DNA of 39,584 bases from an uncultured Clostridia bacterium (GTDB lineage Bacteria; Bacillota; Clostridia; Christensenellales; Aristaeellaceae): NCBI GenBank assembly GCA_937886445.1, contig CALGBY010000100.1, positions 1-39,584 on the forward strand. The letters are read 5' to 3'. Below, in pieces: positions 9,272 through 16,214 of this stretch. Below the pieces are notes generated by a model. The model was not told the origin of the DNA. It did not search any database and saw nothing but the letters and a program-made list of their open reading frames with translations. Position numbers and translations under genes: made by a program. Each line of letters opens with the position of its first letter. Positions within the stretch are counted from its first letter, which is position 1.

Positions 9272-9960
9272 CAGAAGATCCTCCCGATCACGCGGATGAA
9301 ATAGCCGTTGCTCTGGAAGATGCCGGCCAGCTTGCTCTGCTCCACCAGCTCATCAAAGCCGCTCACGGGGGAGAAGGAGGAGATGACGGGCACCAGAAGG
9401 AACAGCACATACAGGATGAGCGCGCCGCGCAGCAATCCCAGCAGACCTCCGGCCAGCGCGTCCAGCTGCTTGAGCACCGGCAGGCGGAACACATGGCGGA
9501 TGAGGGAGGAGAACAGGGAGAGCAGGATGCAGGCGAGCACGAAGCATATCACATAGCTGAGCGCGCCGATCAGGATGCGCGCCACCTCGCGGTTGGCTGT
9601 CTCACGCAGGGCGCTGCCGCTCTTATCCGGTTGGGCGGAAAGCTTTTGGGCCAGAGCCGTCCTCACGCTTTCGGGCATGGGCAGGCCGGAGGCGATCTTT
9701 TCAATGATCTCGGGCGCGCTGCCGCCGTTGAAATCCGCCGAGGAGCCCACCACCACGCTGTCTGTGTAGGATGAAACGGTGTCCATCACGCCGCTGTTGC
9801 CGGTGAGCAGATCCGAAAGCATCGGCCCCGTCCAGGCGGCGATCGCCAGAGCCAGCAAAAAACACACCGCGGAGAGCAGCGAGCCCAGAAAGCCGCGGAA
9901 AAGGCCGTAGATCACGCTGGCGGCAAGCACCGTCAGGATAACGATATCGATCACATTCAT
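9271..9960 (-). CDS. cvpA: CvpA-family membrane protein
   Basis: A 229-residue membrane protein of the CvpA family, whose role is poorly defined (envelope homeostasis in other bacteria). Hydrophobic helices lie at about 3-22, 28-45, 130-152 and 165-190, with an extracellular-looking loop at 60-125. The family N-terminus (DIVILTVLAASVIYGLFRGFLGS) is clear. It follows lepA by 78 bases with no terminator between, and its last base is shared with the next gene. Confidence 0.88.
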   Translation of the reverse strand: MNVIDIVILTVLAASVIYGLFRGFLGSLLSAVCFLLALAIAAWTGPMLSDLLTGNSGVMDTVSSYTDSVVVGSSADFNGGSAPEIIEKIASGLPMPESVRTALAQKLSAQPDKSGSALRETANREVARILIGALSYVICFVLACILLSLFSSLIRHVFRLPVLKQLDALAGGLLGLLRGALILYVLFLLVPVISSFSPVSGFDELVEQSKLAGIFQSNGYFIRVIGRIF

Positions 9961-10038
9961 TTTTCTTACGCGTTCTCCTTCAAATGAAGTGCCTGTGGCT
10001 GATGTATGCGGACTGTTTGTTTTTTCTCATCAGGCGTG

Positions 10039-11847
10039 TCAACGGTCGTCGCCCATCCTGAGCACGGCCATGAAGGCCTCGCCGGGCAGCTCAACGGTGC
10101 CGAACTGGCGCATGCGCTTTTTGCCTTCCTTCTGCTTTTCAAGCAGCTTCTTTTTGCGCGTGATATCGCCGCCGTAGCACTTGGCCAGCACGTCCTTCCT
10201 CACGGCCTTCACGGTCTCTCTGGCAATGATCTTGCCGCCGATGGCCGCCTGGATGGGGATCTCGAACTGCTGGCGCGGGATGACATCCTTCAGCTTTTCG
10301 GCAATGGAGCGTCCGCGTTCATACGCCTTATCCTTGTGCACGATCATGGTAAAGGCGTCGCACAGATCGCCGTTGAGCAGCATATCCAGCTTGACCAGCT
10401 CACTCGTGCGGTAGCCGGTGATCTCGTAATCATAGCTGGCGTAGCCGCGGGAGCGGGATTTCAGCTGATCAAAAAAGTCAAAGATCAGCTCGTTCAGGGG
10501 GATATCGTAAAGCAGCTTCACGCGCCCGCCCTCATACTGCATGTCCACCGATACGCCGCGCTTGTCGTGGCACAGCTCCATCAGCGTGCCCACATATTCC
10601 TCGGGGGTGTAGATGGTGGCGCGGCAGAAGGGCTCGCGCATCTCGGCGATCTCGTTCACGGAGGGCAGGTTGGTGGGGTTGTCGATGTTCACGGTGGAGC
10701 CGTCGGTCTTCACCACCTCGTAGATCACGCTGGGGGCGGTGGTAACGATATCCAGGTCAAATTCCCTTTCGATGCGCTCCTGAATGATCTCCATGTGCAG
10801 CAGCCCCAGAAAGCCGCAGCGGAAGCCGTAGCCCAGTGCCACGCTGGTCTCGGGCTCAAAGGTGAGCGAGGCGTCGTTCATGCGCAGCTTATCCAGCGCG
10901 TCCTTCAGCTTGTCATAATCCGCCCCGTCCGCGGGGTAGATGCCGCAGAACACCACGCTCTGCACATCCTTGTAGCCGGGCAGCGGCTCGTCGGCGGGGT
11001 TCATGGCGTCCGTTATGGTATCGCCCACGCGGGTATCGCGTATCTCCTTGATGGAGGCGGCCACATAGCCCACCTCGCCCGCCTTCAGGCAGTCCAGCGC
11101 GGTGTAGCCGGGGGTGAAGGTGCCCGTTTCCACCACATCAAACTCGGCGCCCGTCTGCATCATGCGCATGCGCATGCCGGGGCGGATGGTGCCCTGCATG
11201 ATGCGCACAAAGCAGATGGCTCCGCGGTAGTTATCGTACACGGCGTCAAACACCAGCGCGCGCAGGGGGGCGTTTTCATCGCCCTCGGGGGCGGGCACCT
11301 TGTTTACGATGGCTTCCAGCACATCCTCTATGCCGATGCCCATCTTGGCGGAGATCAGCGGAGCGTCCGCGGCGTCCAGGCCGATCTCGTCCTCGATCTC
11401 CTTTTTGGTCTCCTCCGGCTGGGCGCTGGGCAGGTCGATCTTGTTGATGACGGGCACGATCTCCAGATCATGATCCAGCGCCATGTATACATTGGCCAGT
11501 GTCTGGGCTTCCACGCCCTGTGTGGCGTCCACCACCAGAATGGCGCCCTCGCAGGCGGCCAGCGCGCGGCTCACCTCATAGGAAAAGTCCACATGGCCCG
11601 GGGTGTCGATCAGATTGAGGGTATATTCATTTCCGTCCTTTGCCTTATAGCGCATATGGACGGATTTGCTTTTGATGGTGATGCCGCGCTCCCGCTCCAG
11701 CTCCATGCTGTCCAGGATCTGCTCCACCATCTGGCGTTTGTCAAATACACCGGTTTTTTCCAGTATCCGGTCCGCCAGTGTGGATTTGCCGTGGTCTATA
11801 TGAGCGATGATGCAAAAATTGCGGATGGTTTCGAGACGGTTCGCCAT
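10039..11847 (-). CDS. lepA: Elongation factor 4 (LepA)
   Basis: A 602-residue ribosome-associated translational GTPase. G1 is AHIDHGKST, G3 is DTPGHVDFSYEV, and G4 is NKIDLPSA. The EF-G-like domains and the LepA-specific C-terminal domain (YGGDITRKKKLLEKQKEGK) are complete. The frame stays open for another 66 codons upstream, but the ATG at 11847 has AGGAGG six bases before it and a promoter -10 box lies at 11881-11886. The upstream extension would therefore be untranscribed. It is the first gene of an eight-gene operon ending with truA. Confidence 0.97.
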   Translation of the reverse strand: MANRLETIRNFCIIAHIDHGKSTLADRILEKTGVFDKRQMVEQILDSMELERERGITIKSKSVHMRYKAKDGNEYTLNLIDTPGHVDFSYEVSRALAACEGAILVVDATQGVEAQTLANVYMALDHDLEIVPVINKIDLPSAQPEETKKEIEDEIGLDAADAPLISAKMGIGIEDVLEAIVNKVPAPEGDENAPLRALVFDAVYDNYRGAICFVRIMQGTIRPGMRMRMMQTGAEFDVVETGTFTPGYTALDCLKAGEVGYVAASIKEIRDTRVGDTITDAMNPADEPLPGYKDVQSVVFCGIYPADGADYDKLKDALDKLRMNDASLTFEPETSVALGYGFRCGFLGLLHMEIIQERIEREFDLDIVTTAPSVIYEVVKTDGSTVNIDNPTNLPSVNEIAEMREPFCRATIYTPEEYVGTLMELCHDKRGVSVDMQYEGGRVKLLYDIPLNELIFDFFDQLKSRSRGYASYDYEITGYRTSELVKLDMLLNGDLCDAFTMIVHKDKAYERGRSIAEKLKDVIPRQQFEIPIQAAIGGKIIARETVKAVRKDVLAKCYGGDITRKKKLLEKQKEGKKRMRQFGTVELPGEAFMAVLRMGDDR

Positions 11848-11880
11848 GAAGGTCCTCCTGCCTGATAATTTTCCTATATT

Positions 11881-11909
11881 ATTATAGCGCGAAACACCCT
11901 GTATGGCAA
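11881..11909 (-). promoter_or_regulatory. Strong sigma-A promoter of the lepA operon
   Basis: On the minus strand TTGCCA (-35, five of six), a 17-base spacer, then TATAAT (-10, six of six), about 34 bases before the lepA ATG. It fixes the lepA start and is the only clear promoter for the eight genes down to truA. Confidence 0.85.
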
Positions 11910-11915
11910 CAAATT

Positions 11916-12270
11916 TCGGGCTGCGCCCTCCGAAAGCAAGCGGGGCAGTGCCGCGCTTGCTTTCGCTCTTTTTTGAACGCAAGCGATGCGTGATCCGCTT
12001 GCGTTCACTCACATCCATTTCCTGTAAAATGGCGTGTCCTGTCATCTGTATAGACAGGACGCGCTCATTTTACGGTCGGAAATGGATATAGGAAGCGGCT
12101 TTCAGCCGCTCCTCGGCGACGCGCATGTCGCCGCCTGCGGAATGAAAATCGAAGGGCTGCGGCCCTTCGATGCATCCCGGAGGAGGGGGCCTTGCGGCCC
12201 TCGAAAGCAAGCGGGGCAGGGGCGCAATTGCTTTCATCCGGGAGACGGCTTTCAGCCGCTCCCCGGCAGC
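11916..12270. repeat. Hairpin-rich intergenic repeat cluster
   Basis: This stretch between the divergent lepA and cupin genes is almost entirely inverted repeats. Examples are GAAAGCAAGC/GCTTGCTTTC at 11932-11964, an 11-bp stem GAACGCAAGCG/CGCTTGCGTTC at 11975-12006, AGCGGCT-TTC-AGCCGCT at 12094-12110, and CGAAGGGC/GCCCTTCG near 12150-12169. Two modules recur as direct repeats: GAAAGCAAGCGGGGCAG (11932 and about 12203) and GGCTTTCAGCCGCTCC (about 12097 and 12247). The pattern resembles REP/BIME-type intergenic repeats. It is not coding. Confidence 0.75.
12013..12087. repeat. 75-bp imperfect palindrome
   Basis: Nested arms fold back on each other: ATCCATTTCC (12013-12022) with GGAAATGGAT (12078-12087), GTAAAATG (12024-12031) with CATTTTAC (12066-12073), and GTCCTGTC (12036-12043) with GACAGGAC (12053-12060) around a 9-base loop. 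It could extrude as a cruciform or form a long RNA hairpin. No T-run follows, so it is not an ordinary terminator. It may be a small palindromic mobile unit. Confidence 0.75.
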
Positions 12271-12313
12271 GCGTACTTGCCGTACCAATATGATAAACGG
12301 AGGAACAGAACAC

Positions 12314-12646
12314 ATGAAAGGAAATTTCGCGATCCATTCTGAGCAGAAACTGCTTGATCTGGGAGGCGGCGTCACCCGCCGCGTGCTGGCCCATGACGGG
12401 CAGATCATGGCTGTTGAGGTGGCCTTTGAAACGGGATCGACAGGGGCTGTGCATACCCATCCCCATACCCAGTGCAGCTATGTGCTTTCCGGAAAATTCC
12501 GGTATTCCATTGAAGATGAAGCGGTGGAAATGAACCCCGGCGATTCCATTACGGTGCCTTCCGGGCTGCCGCACGGAACGGTCTGCCTGGAAAAGGGCGT
12601 ACTGCTGGATACCTTCACGCCCATGCGCGAGGATTTTCTCCGCTGA
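12314..12646 (+). CDS. KdgF-like cupin
   Basis: A 110-residue single-domain cupin. The metal-binding motif 1 is visible as GAVHTHPHTQCSYVLSGKF (two to three His, near residues 45-63) and motif 2 as PGDSITVPSGLPHG. The overall pattern, including GGGVTRRVLAH near the start and the ending LLDTFTPMREDFL, is very like KdgF. KdgF speeds ring-opening of 4,5-unsaturated uronates in pectin and alginate breakdown. That function fits the GH28-like enzyme downstream, but other small-molecule cupins share the fold. ATG with GGAGG ten bases upstream; a longer open frame to 12170 runs into the hairpin repeats and lacks a ribosome site. It is followed by its own terminator. Confidence 0.75.
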   Translation: MKGNFAIHSEQKLLDLGGGVTRRVLAHDGQIMAVEVAFETGSTGAVHTHPHTQCSYVLSGKFRYSIEDEAVEMNPGDSITVPSGLPHGTVCLEKGVLLDTFTPMREDFLR

Positions 12647-12690
12647 CCGTTTTCAGTTACGGCAGAGAGCGATATACGCATCGTGCTGTC

Positions 12691-12745
12691 AAAAGGAGGC
12701 CGCGAAAGAACGCGAAGTGTGTTCTTTCGCGGCCCCCTTTTTTTC
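12691..12745 (+). terminator. Terminator after the cupin gene
   Basis: A 14-bp perfect stem (12698-12711 with 12721-12734, starting GGCCGCGAAAG) with a 9-base loop, followed by CCC and seven T. An A-run before the stem makes it potentially bidirectional. Confidence 0.92.
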
Positions 12746-12840
12746 TCGTCTGTTTTCCTGCATGGATGCCAGTCCGGCGGGATAACACATATTTCATGCA
12801 GTATTTGACCGGCTTTTTACCGTATCGGCAAAATTTCCTG

Positions 12841-12869
12841 TTGACAAGTATGTAAGCGCTTACTATAAT
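12841..12869 (+). promoter_or_regulatory. Consensus sigma-A promoter of the ABC importer
   Basis: TTGACA (six of six), a 17-base spacer, then TATAAT (six of six), 56 bases before the binding-protein ATG. A perfect consensus promoter implies very strong transcription unless repressed, which matches the operator lying in its spacer. Confidence 0.92.
12852..12863. promoter_or_regulatory. LacI/CcpA-type operator in the promoter spacer
   Basis: Perfect 12-bp palindrome GTAAGCGCTTAC (TGTAAGCGCTTACT with its flanks) filling the region between -35 and -10. It matches the core of CcpA cre sites and of operators of LacI-family sugar repressors. Binding here would block polymerase. No LacI-family gene lies in the window, so the regulator is either CcpA or encoded elsewhere. 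Confidence 0.8.
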
Positions 12870-12924
12870 AGAATCAATCAATAATCTGAGTGATCAGATG
12901 ATAAACACGAGGAGGAAGACCCCT

Positions 12925-14298
12925 ATGAAGAAAGCGCTGTCCCTGATCCTTGCGCTGGCGATGCTGGCCGCGCTTCTCGCGGTTCCCGCGATGGCGGATG
13001 AAAAGCCTGCCGGCTGGAACAATGTGAACGCCGAAGGCTATGTTTATCCCGACTATTCCGGCGAGACCCTCACCTTTATGTGGTGGGGCTCTGACACCCG
13101 CGCCGATATCACCATCAAGGTGATCGAGCTGTACGAGCAGCTCACCGGCCTGAAGATCGAATACGAGTACTATGACGGCAACAGCTACTGGACGCAGTTC
13201 CAGGCCAAGCAGGCTGCCAACAACCTGACCGACGTGTTCCAGATGGGCGGCAACTGGGCCACCTATTACGACACCATCTATCCCCTGAACGGCTTTGTTG
13301 CCGACGGCACCATCGATACCACCGATATCGGCCTTCCCATGCTGGCTACCACTACCAACATGGAAAACGGCGATCTGACCGGTATCTCCAACGGCACCAA
13401 TGCCCGCTGCTTTGCCTACAACCCCGCGATCTTTGACGAGTGCGGCGTTCCCTATCCCACCGATAACTGGACCTGGGATGACTTTGCCGCCGCTGCCCGC
13501 GCGATCTACGCCAAGACCGGCAACCCCGCGCTGACCACGATGGAACTTAAGTCCATCACCTACAGCGTTGTTACCCAGTGGCAGGAAGGCTACAACTTCT
13601 ACTCCATGGACGGCTCCGACTTCGCCTTCAACGGCGATACCGCTCCTCTGGCTTACTTCCTTGACCTGATCTCCACACTGGTCAAAGAAGGCGCGATCGC
13701 TGACTACGGCATCCAGAACGAAGTGAACGGTAACATCGAAGCGGACTGGATCGCCTACGGCGATGCCGCGATGGTGATGCTTACCTCCAACCAGTTCCAG
13801 GCGCTGGACAAGGTCGCTTCCGAAAGCGGCATCAAGCTGAAGCTGGCCACCCTGCCCCGTGTACACGCGGACGGACAGAGCGGCATGCTGGTGCGTTCTT
13901 CTCAGCAGATGAGCATCTATTCCGGCTCTCAGAAGAAGGAGATCGCCGCCAACTTCCTCAACTTCTTCATCAACAGCATCGAAGCCAACAAGATCCTGAA
14001 CTGCGAACGCGGCGTATCCATCAACAGCGCCGTGCTGAACGCGCTCAAGGCTGATCCCGAGAAGGCTGATTACGCGACTGCCGAGGTCTATTCCATGATC
14101 GACCTGATCGGTACCTTCGCCGATGCCGCCAACTCCAGCCCCGCCGAGCCCGCCGCGAACGAGGAGATCTCCGACGCGCTCAAGAACACCTACTTCCAGG
14201 GCATGGCTCAGGGCAACTTCGCCAGCGCTCAGGAAGCGGCTGACCAGTTCTGGGCGGAAGCTCAGCAGATCTGGGCCCGTTATCAGAAAGCCGAGTAA
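12925..14298 (+). CDS. ABC sugar importer, solute-binding protein
   Basis: A 457-residue extracellular solute-binding protein of family 1 (carbohydrate uptake). A signal peptide occupies residues 1-24 (MKKALSLILALAML...VPAMA). The mature part shows LTFMWWGSDTRADI and the pattern QFQAKQAANNLTDVFQMGG typical of these binders. There is no cysteine at the cleavage site, so it does not look like a lipoprotein, unusual for a Gram-positive binding protein. ATG with GAGGAGG nine bases upstream. It is first in an operon with two permeases and is separated from them by a partial terminator, which would give excess binding protein. No ATPase gene is present; a shared MsmK-type ATPase is likely. Confidence 0.9.
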   Translation: MKKALSLILALAMLAALLAVPAMADEKPAGWNNVNAEGYVYPDYSGETLTFMWWGSDTRADITIKVIELYEQLTGLKIEYEYYDGNSYWTQFQAKQAANNLTDVFQMGGNWATYYDTIYPLNGFVADGTIDTTDIGLPMLATTTNMENGDLTGISNGTNARCFAYNPAIFDECGVPYPTDNWTWDDFAAAARAIYAKTGNPALTTMELKSITYSVVTQWQEGYNFYSMDGSDFAFNGDTAPLAYFLDLISTLVKEGAIADYGIQNEVNGNIEADWIAYGDAAMVMLTSNQFQALDKVASESGIKLKLATLPRVHADGQSGMLVRSSQQMSIYSGSQKKEIAANFLNFFINSIEANKILNCERGVSINSAVLNALKADPEKADYATAEVYSMIDLIGTFADAANSSPAEPAANEEISDALKNTYFQGMAQGNFASAQEAADQFWAEAQQIWARYQKAE

Positions 14299-14315
14299 TA
14301 AGCTCTGATTATTTC

Positions 14316-14353
14316 AGGCGCCCTAAAAGTTGATCTTTCAGGGCGCCTTTTTC
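14316..14353 (+). terminator. Intra-operon terminator after the binding-protein gene
   Basis: A 9-bp perfect stem (AGGCGCCCT / AGGGCGCCT) with a 15-base loop, followed by TTTTT. It lies between the binding protein and its permeases and probably lets a fraction of transcripts through, setting a higher level for the binding protein. Confidence 0.85.
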
Positions 14354-14380
14354 TTCATTCTGAAAGGAGCGTTCCCATCC

Positions 14381-15289
14381 ATGCAGCCGTACGCAAAAAA
14401 ACGACGCTCGCTGTCCTCGTTCATGAACCGGGACAATGTGGTAGGATATATTTTCGCGGCCCCTTTTCTGATCGGCTTTTTCGGGCTTACGCTGGTGCCG
14501 ATGGCCCTGTCGCTGTACTATTCCCTGTGCAATTACAAAATAGCGCAGGAGCCGCAGCTGATCGGGCTGCAGAACTATATCGAGCTTCTGCATGATTCCA
14601 CCTTCGGCAATTCCCTGCTGGTAACGCTGCAGTATGTGGCGATCGGCGTGCCGCTCAAGCTGGTTTTCGCGCTGTTCATTGCTGTGCTTCTCACCAAGCC
14701 CACCAAGGCGCAGGGACTTTACCGCGCGGTATACTATATCCCCTCGCTGATCGGCGGATCGGTCGCTGTGGCGCTGGTATGGAAGCAGCTGTTCGGCAGC
14801 CGCGGCCCCGTTGTGCAGGCCATCAAAACGCTCGGGGTAGCGGGCTTCAACTTTTTCGGAGATGCCAGATACGCGTTCATTCCGCTGGTGCTGTGCAACG
14901 CGTGGCAGTTCGGCTCCTCCATGCTGATCTTCGCCTCGGGTCTCAAGCAGATCCCGCATGATTATTATGAGGCGGCCGAGATCGACGGCGCCGGCAGCGT
15001 GAAGCGCTTTTTCAATATCACACTGCCCTGCCTGTCGCCGGTCATCCTTTTCAACCTGATCATGCAATTGATCTCCGGCTTCATGACCTTCACTCAGGCG
15101 CAGATCATCACGGACGGCGGCCCCAACTATGCCACCAACTATATCGCGCTCAACATCTTCAAAAACGGCTTCTCCTATTTCCGCATGGGCTATGCCTGCG
15201 CGGAAAGCTGGCTGATGCTGCTCCTCATGGCCGCGCTGACCGGGATCATTTTCAAAACCTCCGATCACTGGGCCTTCTATGAAAACTGA
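14381..15289 (+). CDS. ABC sugar importer, permease (UgpA-type)
   Basis: A 302-residue inner-membrane permease of the carbohydrate importer family. Six transmembrane segments are visible. The cytoplasmic EAA loop that contacts the ATPase is EAAEIDGAGSVKRFFNITLP. An N-terminal basic tail (QPYAKKRRS) precedes the first helix. ATG 14381 has AAAGGAG about 11 bases upstream; the longer frame from 14330 starts within the terminator hairpin and is rejected. It pairs with the next gene to form the heterodimeric channel. Confidence 0.93.
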   Translation: MQPYAKKRRSLSSFMNRDNVVGYIFAAPFLIGFFGLTLVPMALSLYYSLCNYKIAQEPQLIGLQNYIELLHDSTFGNSLLVTLQYVAIGVPLKLVFALFIAVLLTKPTKAQGLYRAVYYIPSLIGGSVAVALVWKQLFGSRGPVVQAIKTLGVAGFNFFGDARYAFIPLVLCNAWQFGSSMLIFASGLKQIPHDYYEAAEIDGAGSVKRFFNITLPCLSPVILFNLIMQLISGFMTFTQAQIITDGGPNYATNYIALNIFKNGFSYFRMGYACAESWLMLLLMAALTGIIFKTSDHWAFYEN

Positions 15290-15304
15290 GGGGAGGGCGG
15301 ACAG

Positions 15305-16144
15305 ATGAGAAAAAAGCGGATCATAAAAAATACGGTCTATCACGTGTTCGTTATCCTTTTCGGCCTGTTCATGATCTATCCCGTGCTGTGGCTGATCCTC
15401 GGTTCCTTCAAGATGAAGAGCGAGATACTGGGCACCAAGGCCTCCTTCCTGCCTACCAAATGGATCTTTGATAACTACCCCAACGGCTGGAAGGGCGCCG
15501 GCAGCTATTCCTTTGCCACCTATTTCAAAAACTCCTTCATCGTGGCCGGGCTGGGCACGATCGGCACTGTGCTCTCCTCCGCCATGGTCTCCTACGCCCT
15601 CGCGCGCATTTCCTTCCGCGGGCGTAAGCTGTGGTTCACCTGTATGATCATGACCATGCTGCTGCCCGGACAGGTGCTGATGATCCCCCAGTATGTGATC
15701 TGGCACAAGATCGGCCTGACGGCCACCTATATCCCGCTGATCCTGCCCAAATTCCTCGGCTGGCCGTTTTTCATCTATATGATGATGCAGTTCATCCGCG
15801 GCCTGCCGAAGGAGCTGGATGAGGCGGCGATGATCGACGGCTGCAGCAAGTACAGCATCTTTTCCAGAGTGATCCTGCCGCTGCTGGGGCCCTCGCTGAT
15901 CACCACCACGGTGATCTCCTTCTACTGGATCTGGGATGATTATATGGGGCCGTTGCTTTATCTTACCAAGCCGGCGCTGTATACGGTATCACTGGGCATC
16001 AAAAACTTTGCCGATGCGCAGGGCACCAATTTCGGACCCATGTTTGCCATGTCCACACTGTCGCTGATCCCCGTTTTTACGCTGTTCCTGTTCTTCAACC
16101 GCTATCTGATGGACGGTGTGACGGCCGGCAGCGTGAAGGGATGA
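15305..16144 (+). CDS. ABC sugar importer, permease (UgpE/MalG-type)
   Basis: A 279-residue partner permease. It has an N-terminal helix (VFVILFGLFMIYPVLWLILGSF) and an EAA loop ELDEAAMIDGCSKYSIFSRVILP, which are hallmarks of the MalG/UgpE group. GAGGGGAGG lies just upstream of the ATG, 15 bases after the previous stop. A hairpin with a T-rich tail follows and separates it from the glycosidase gene. Confidence 0.93.
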   Translation: MRKKRIIKNTVYHVFVILFGLFMIYPVLWLILGSFKMKSEILGTKASFLPTKWIFDNYPNGWKGAGSYSFATYFKNSFIVAGLGTIGTVLSSAMVSYALARISFRGRKLWFTCMIMTMLLPGQVLMIPQYVIWHKIGLTATYIPLILPKFLGWPFFIYMMMQFIRGLPKELDEAAMIDGCSKYSIFSRVILPLLGPSLITTTVISFYWIWDDYMGPLLYLTKPALYTVSLGIKNFADAQGTNFGPMFAMSTLSLIPVFTLFLFFNRYLMDGVTAGSVKG

Positions 16145-16148
16145 CAGC

Positions 16149-16192
16149 TCGCTCAGGAATCGGACGGAGCCGCTTCCTGAGCGAATTTCTTT
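16149..16192 (+). terminator. Attenuating terminator before the glycosidase gene
   Basis: An 11-bp perfect stem (TCGCTCAGGAA / TTCCTGAGCGA) with a 14-base loop and the weak tail ATTTCTTT. The tail is imperfect, so read-through into the glycosidase gene is likely. Confidence 0.7.
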
Positions 16193-16214
16193 GCATGGAA
16201 AGGAAATTTATCTG

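Noticed and set aside
10006..11865. 619-codon open frame on the plus strand opposite lepA
   Set aside because: It mirrors the third-position GC of lepA, is extremely His/Gly/Ala-rich, has no family match and runs through the lepA promoter.
11916..12270. CRISPR array
   Set aside because: The repeats are palindromic modules of different length with no regular spacers of constant size.
12874..15706. Two long minus-strand frames opposite the importer genes
   Set aside because: They lie antisense to well-recognised binding-protein and permease genes and cross terminators and the promoter.
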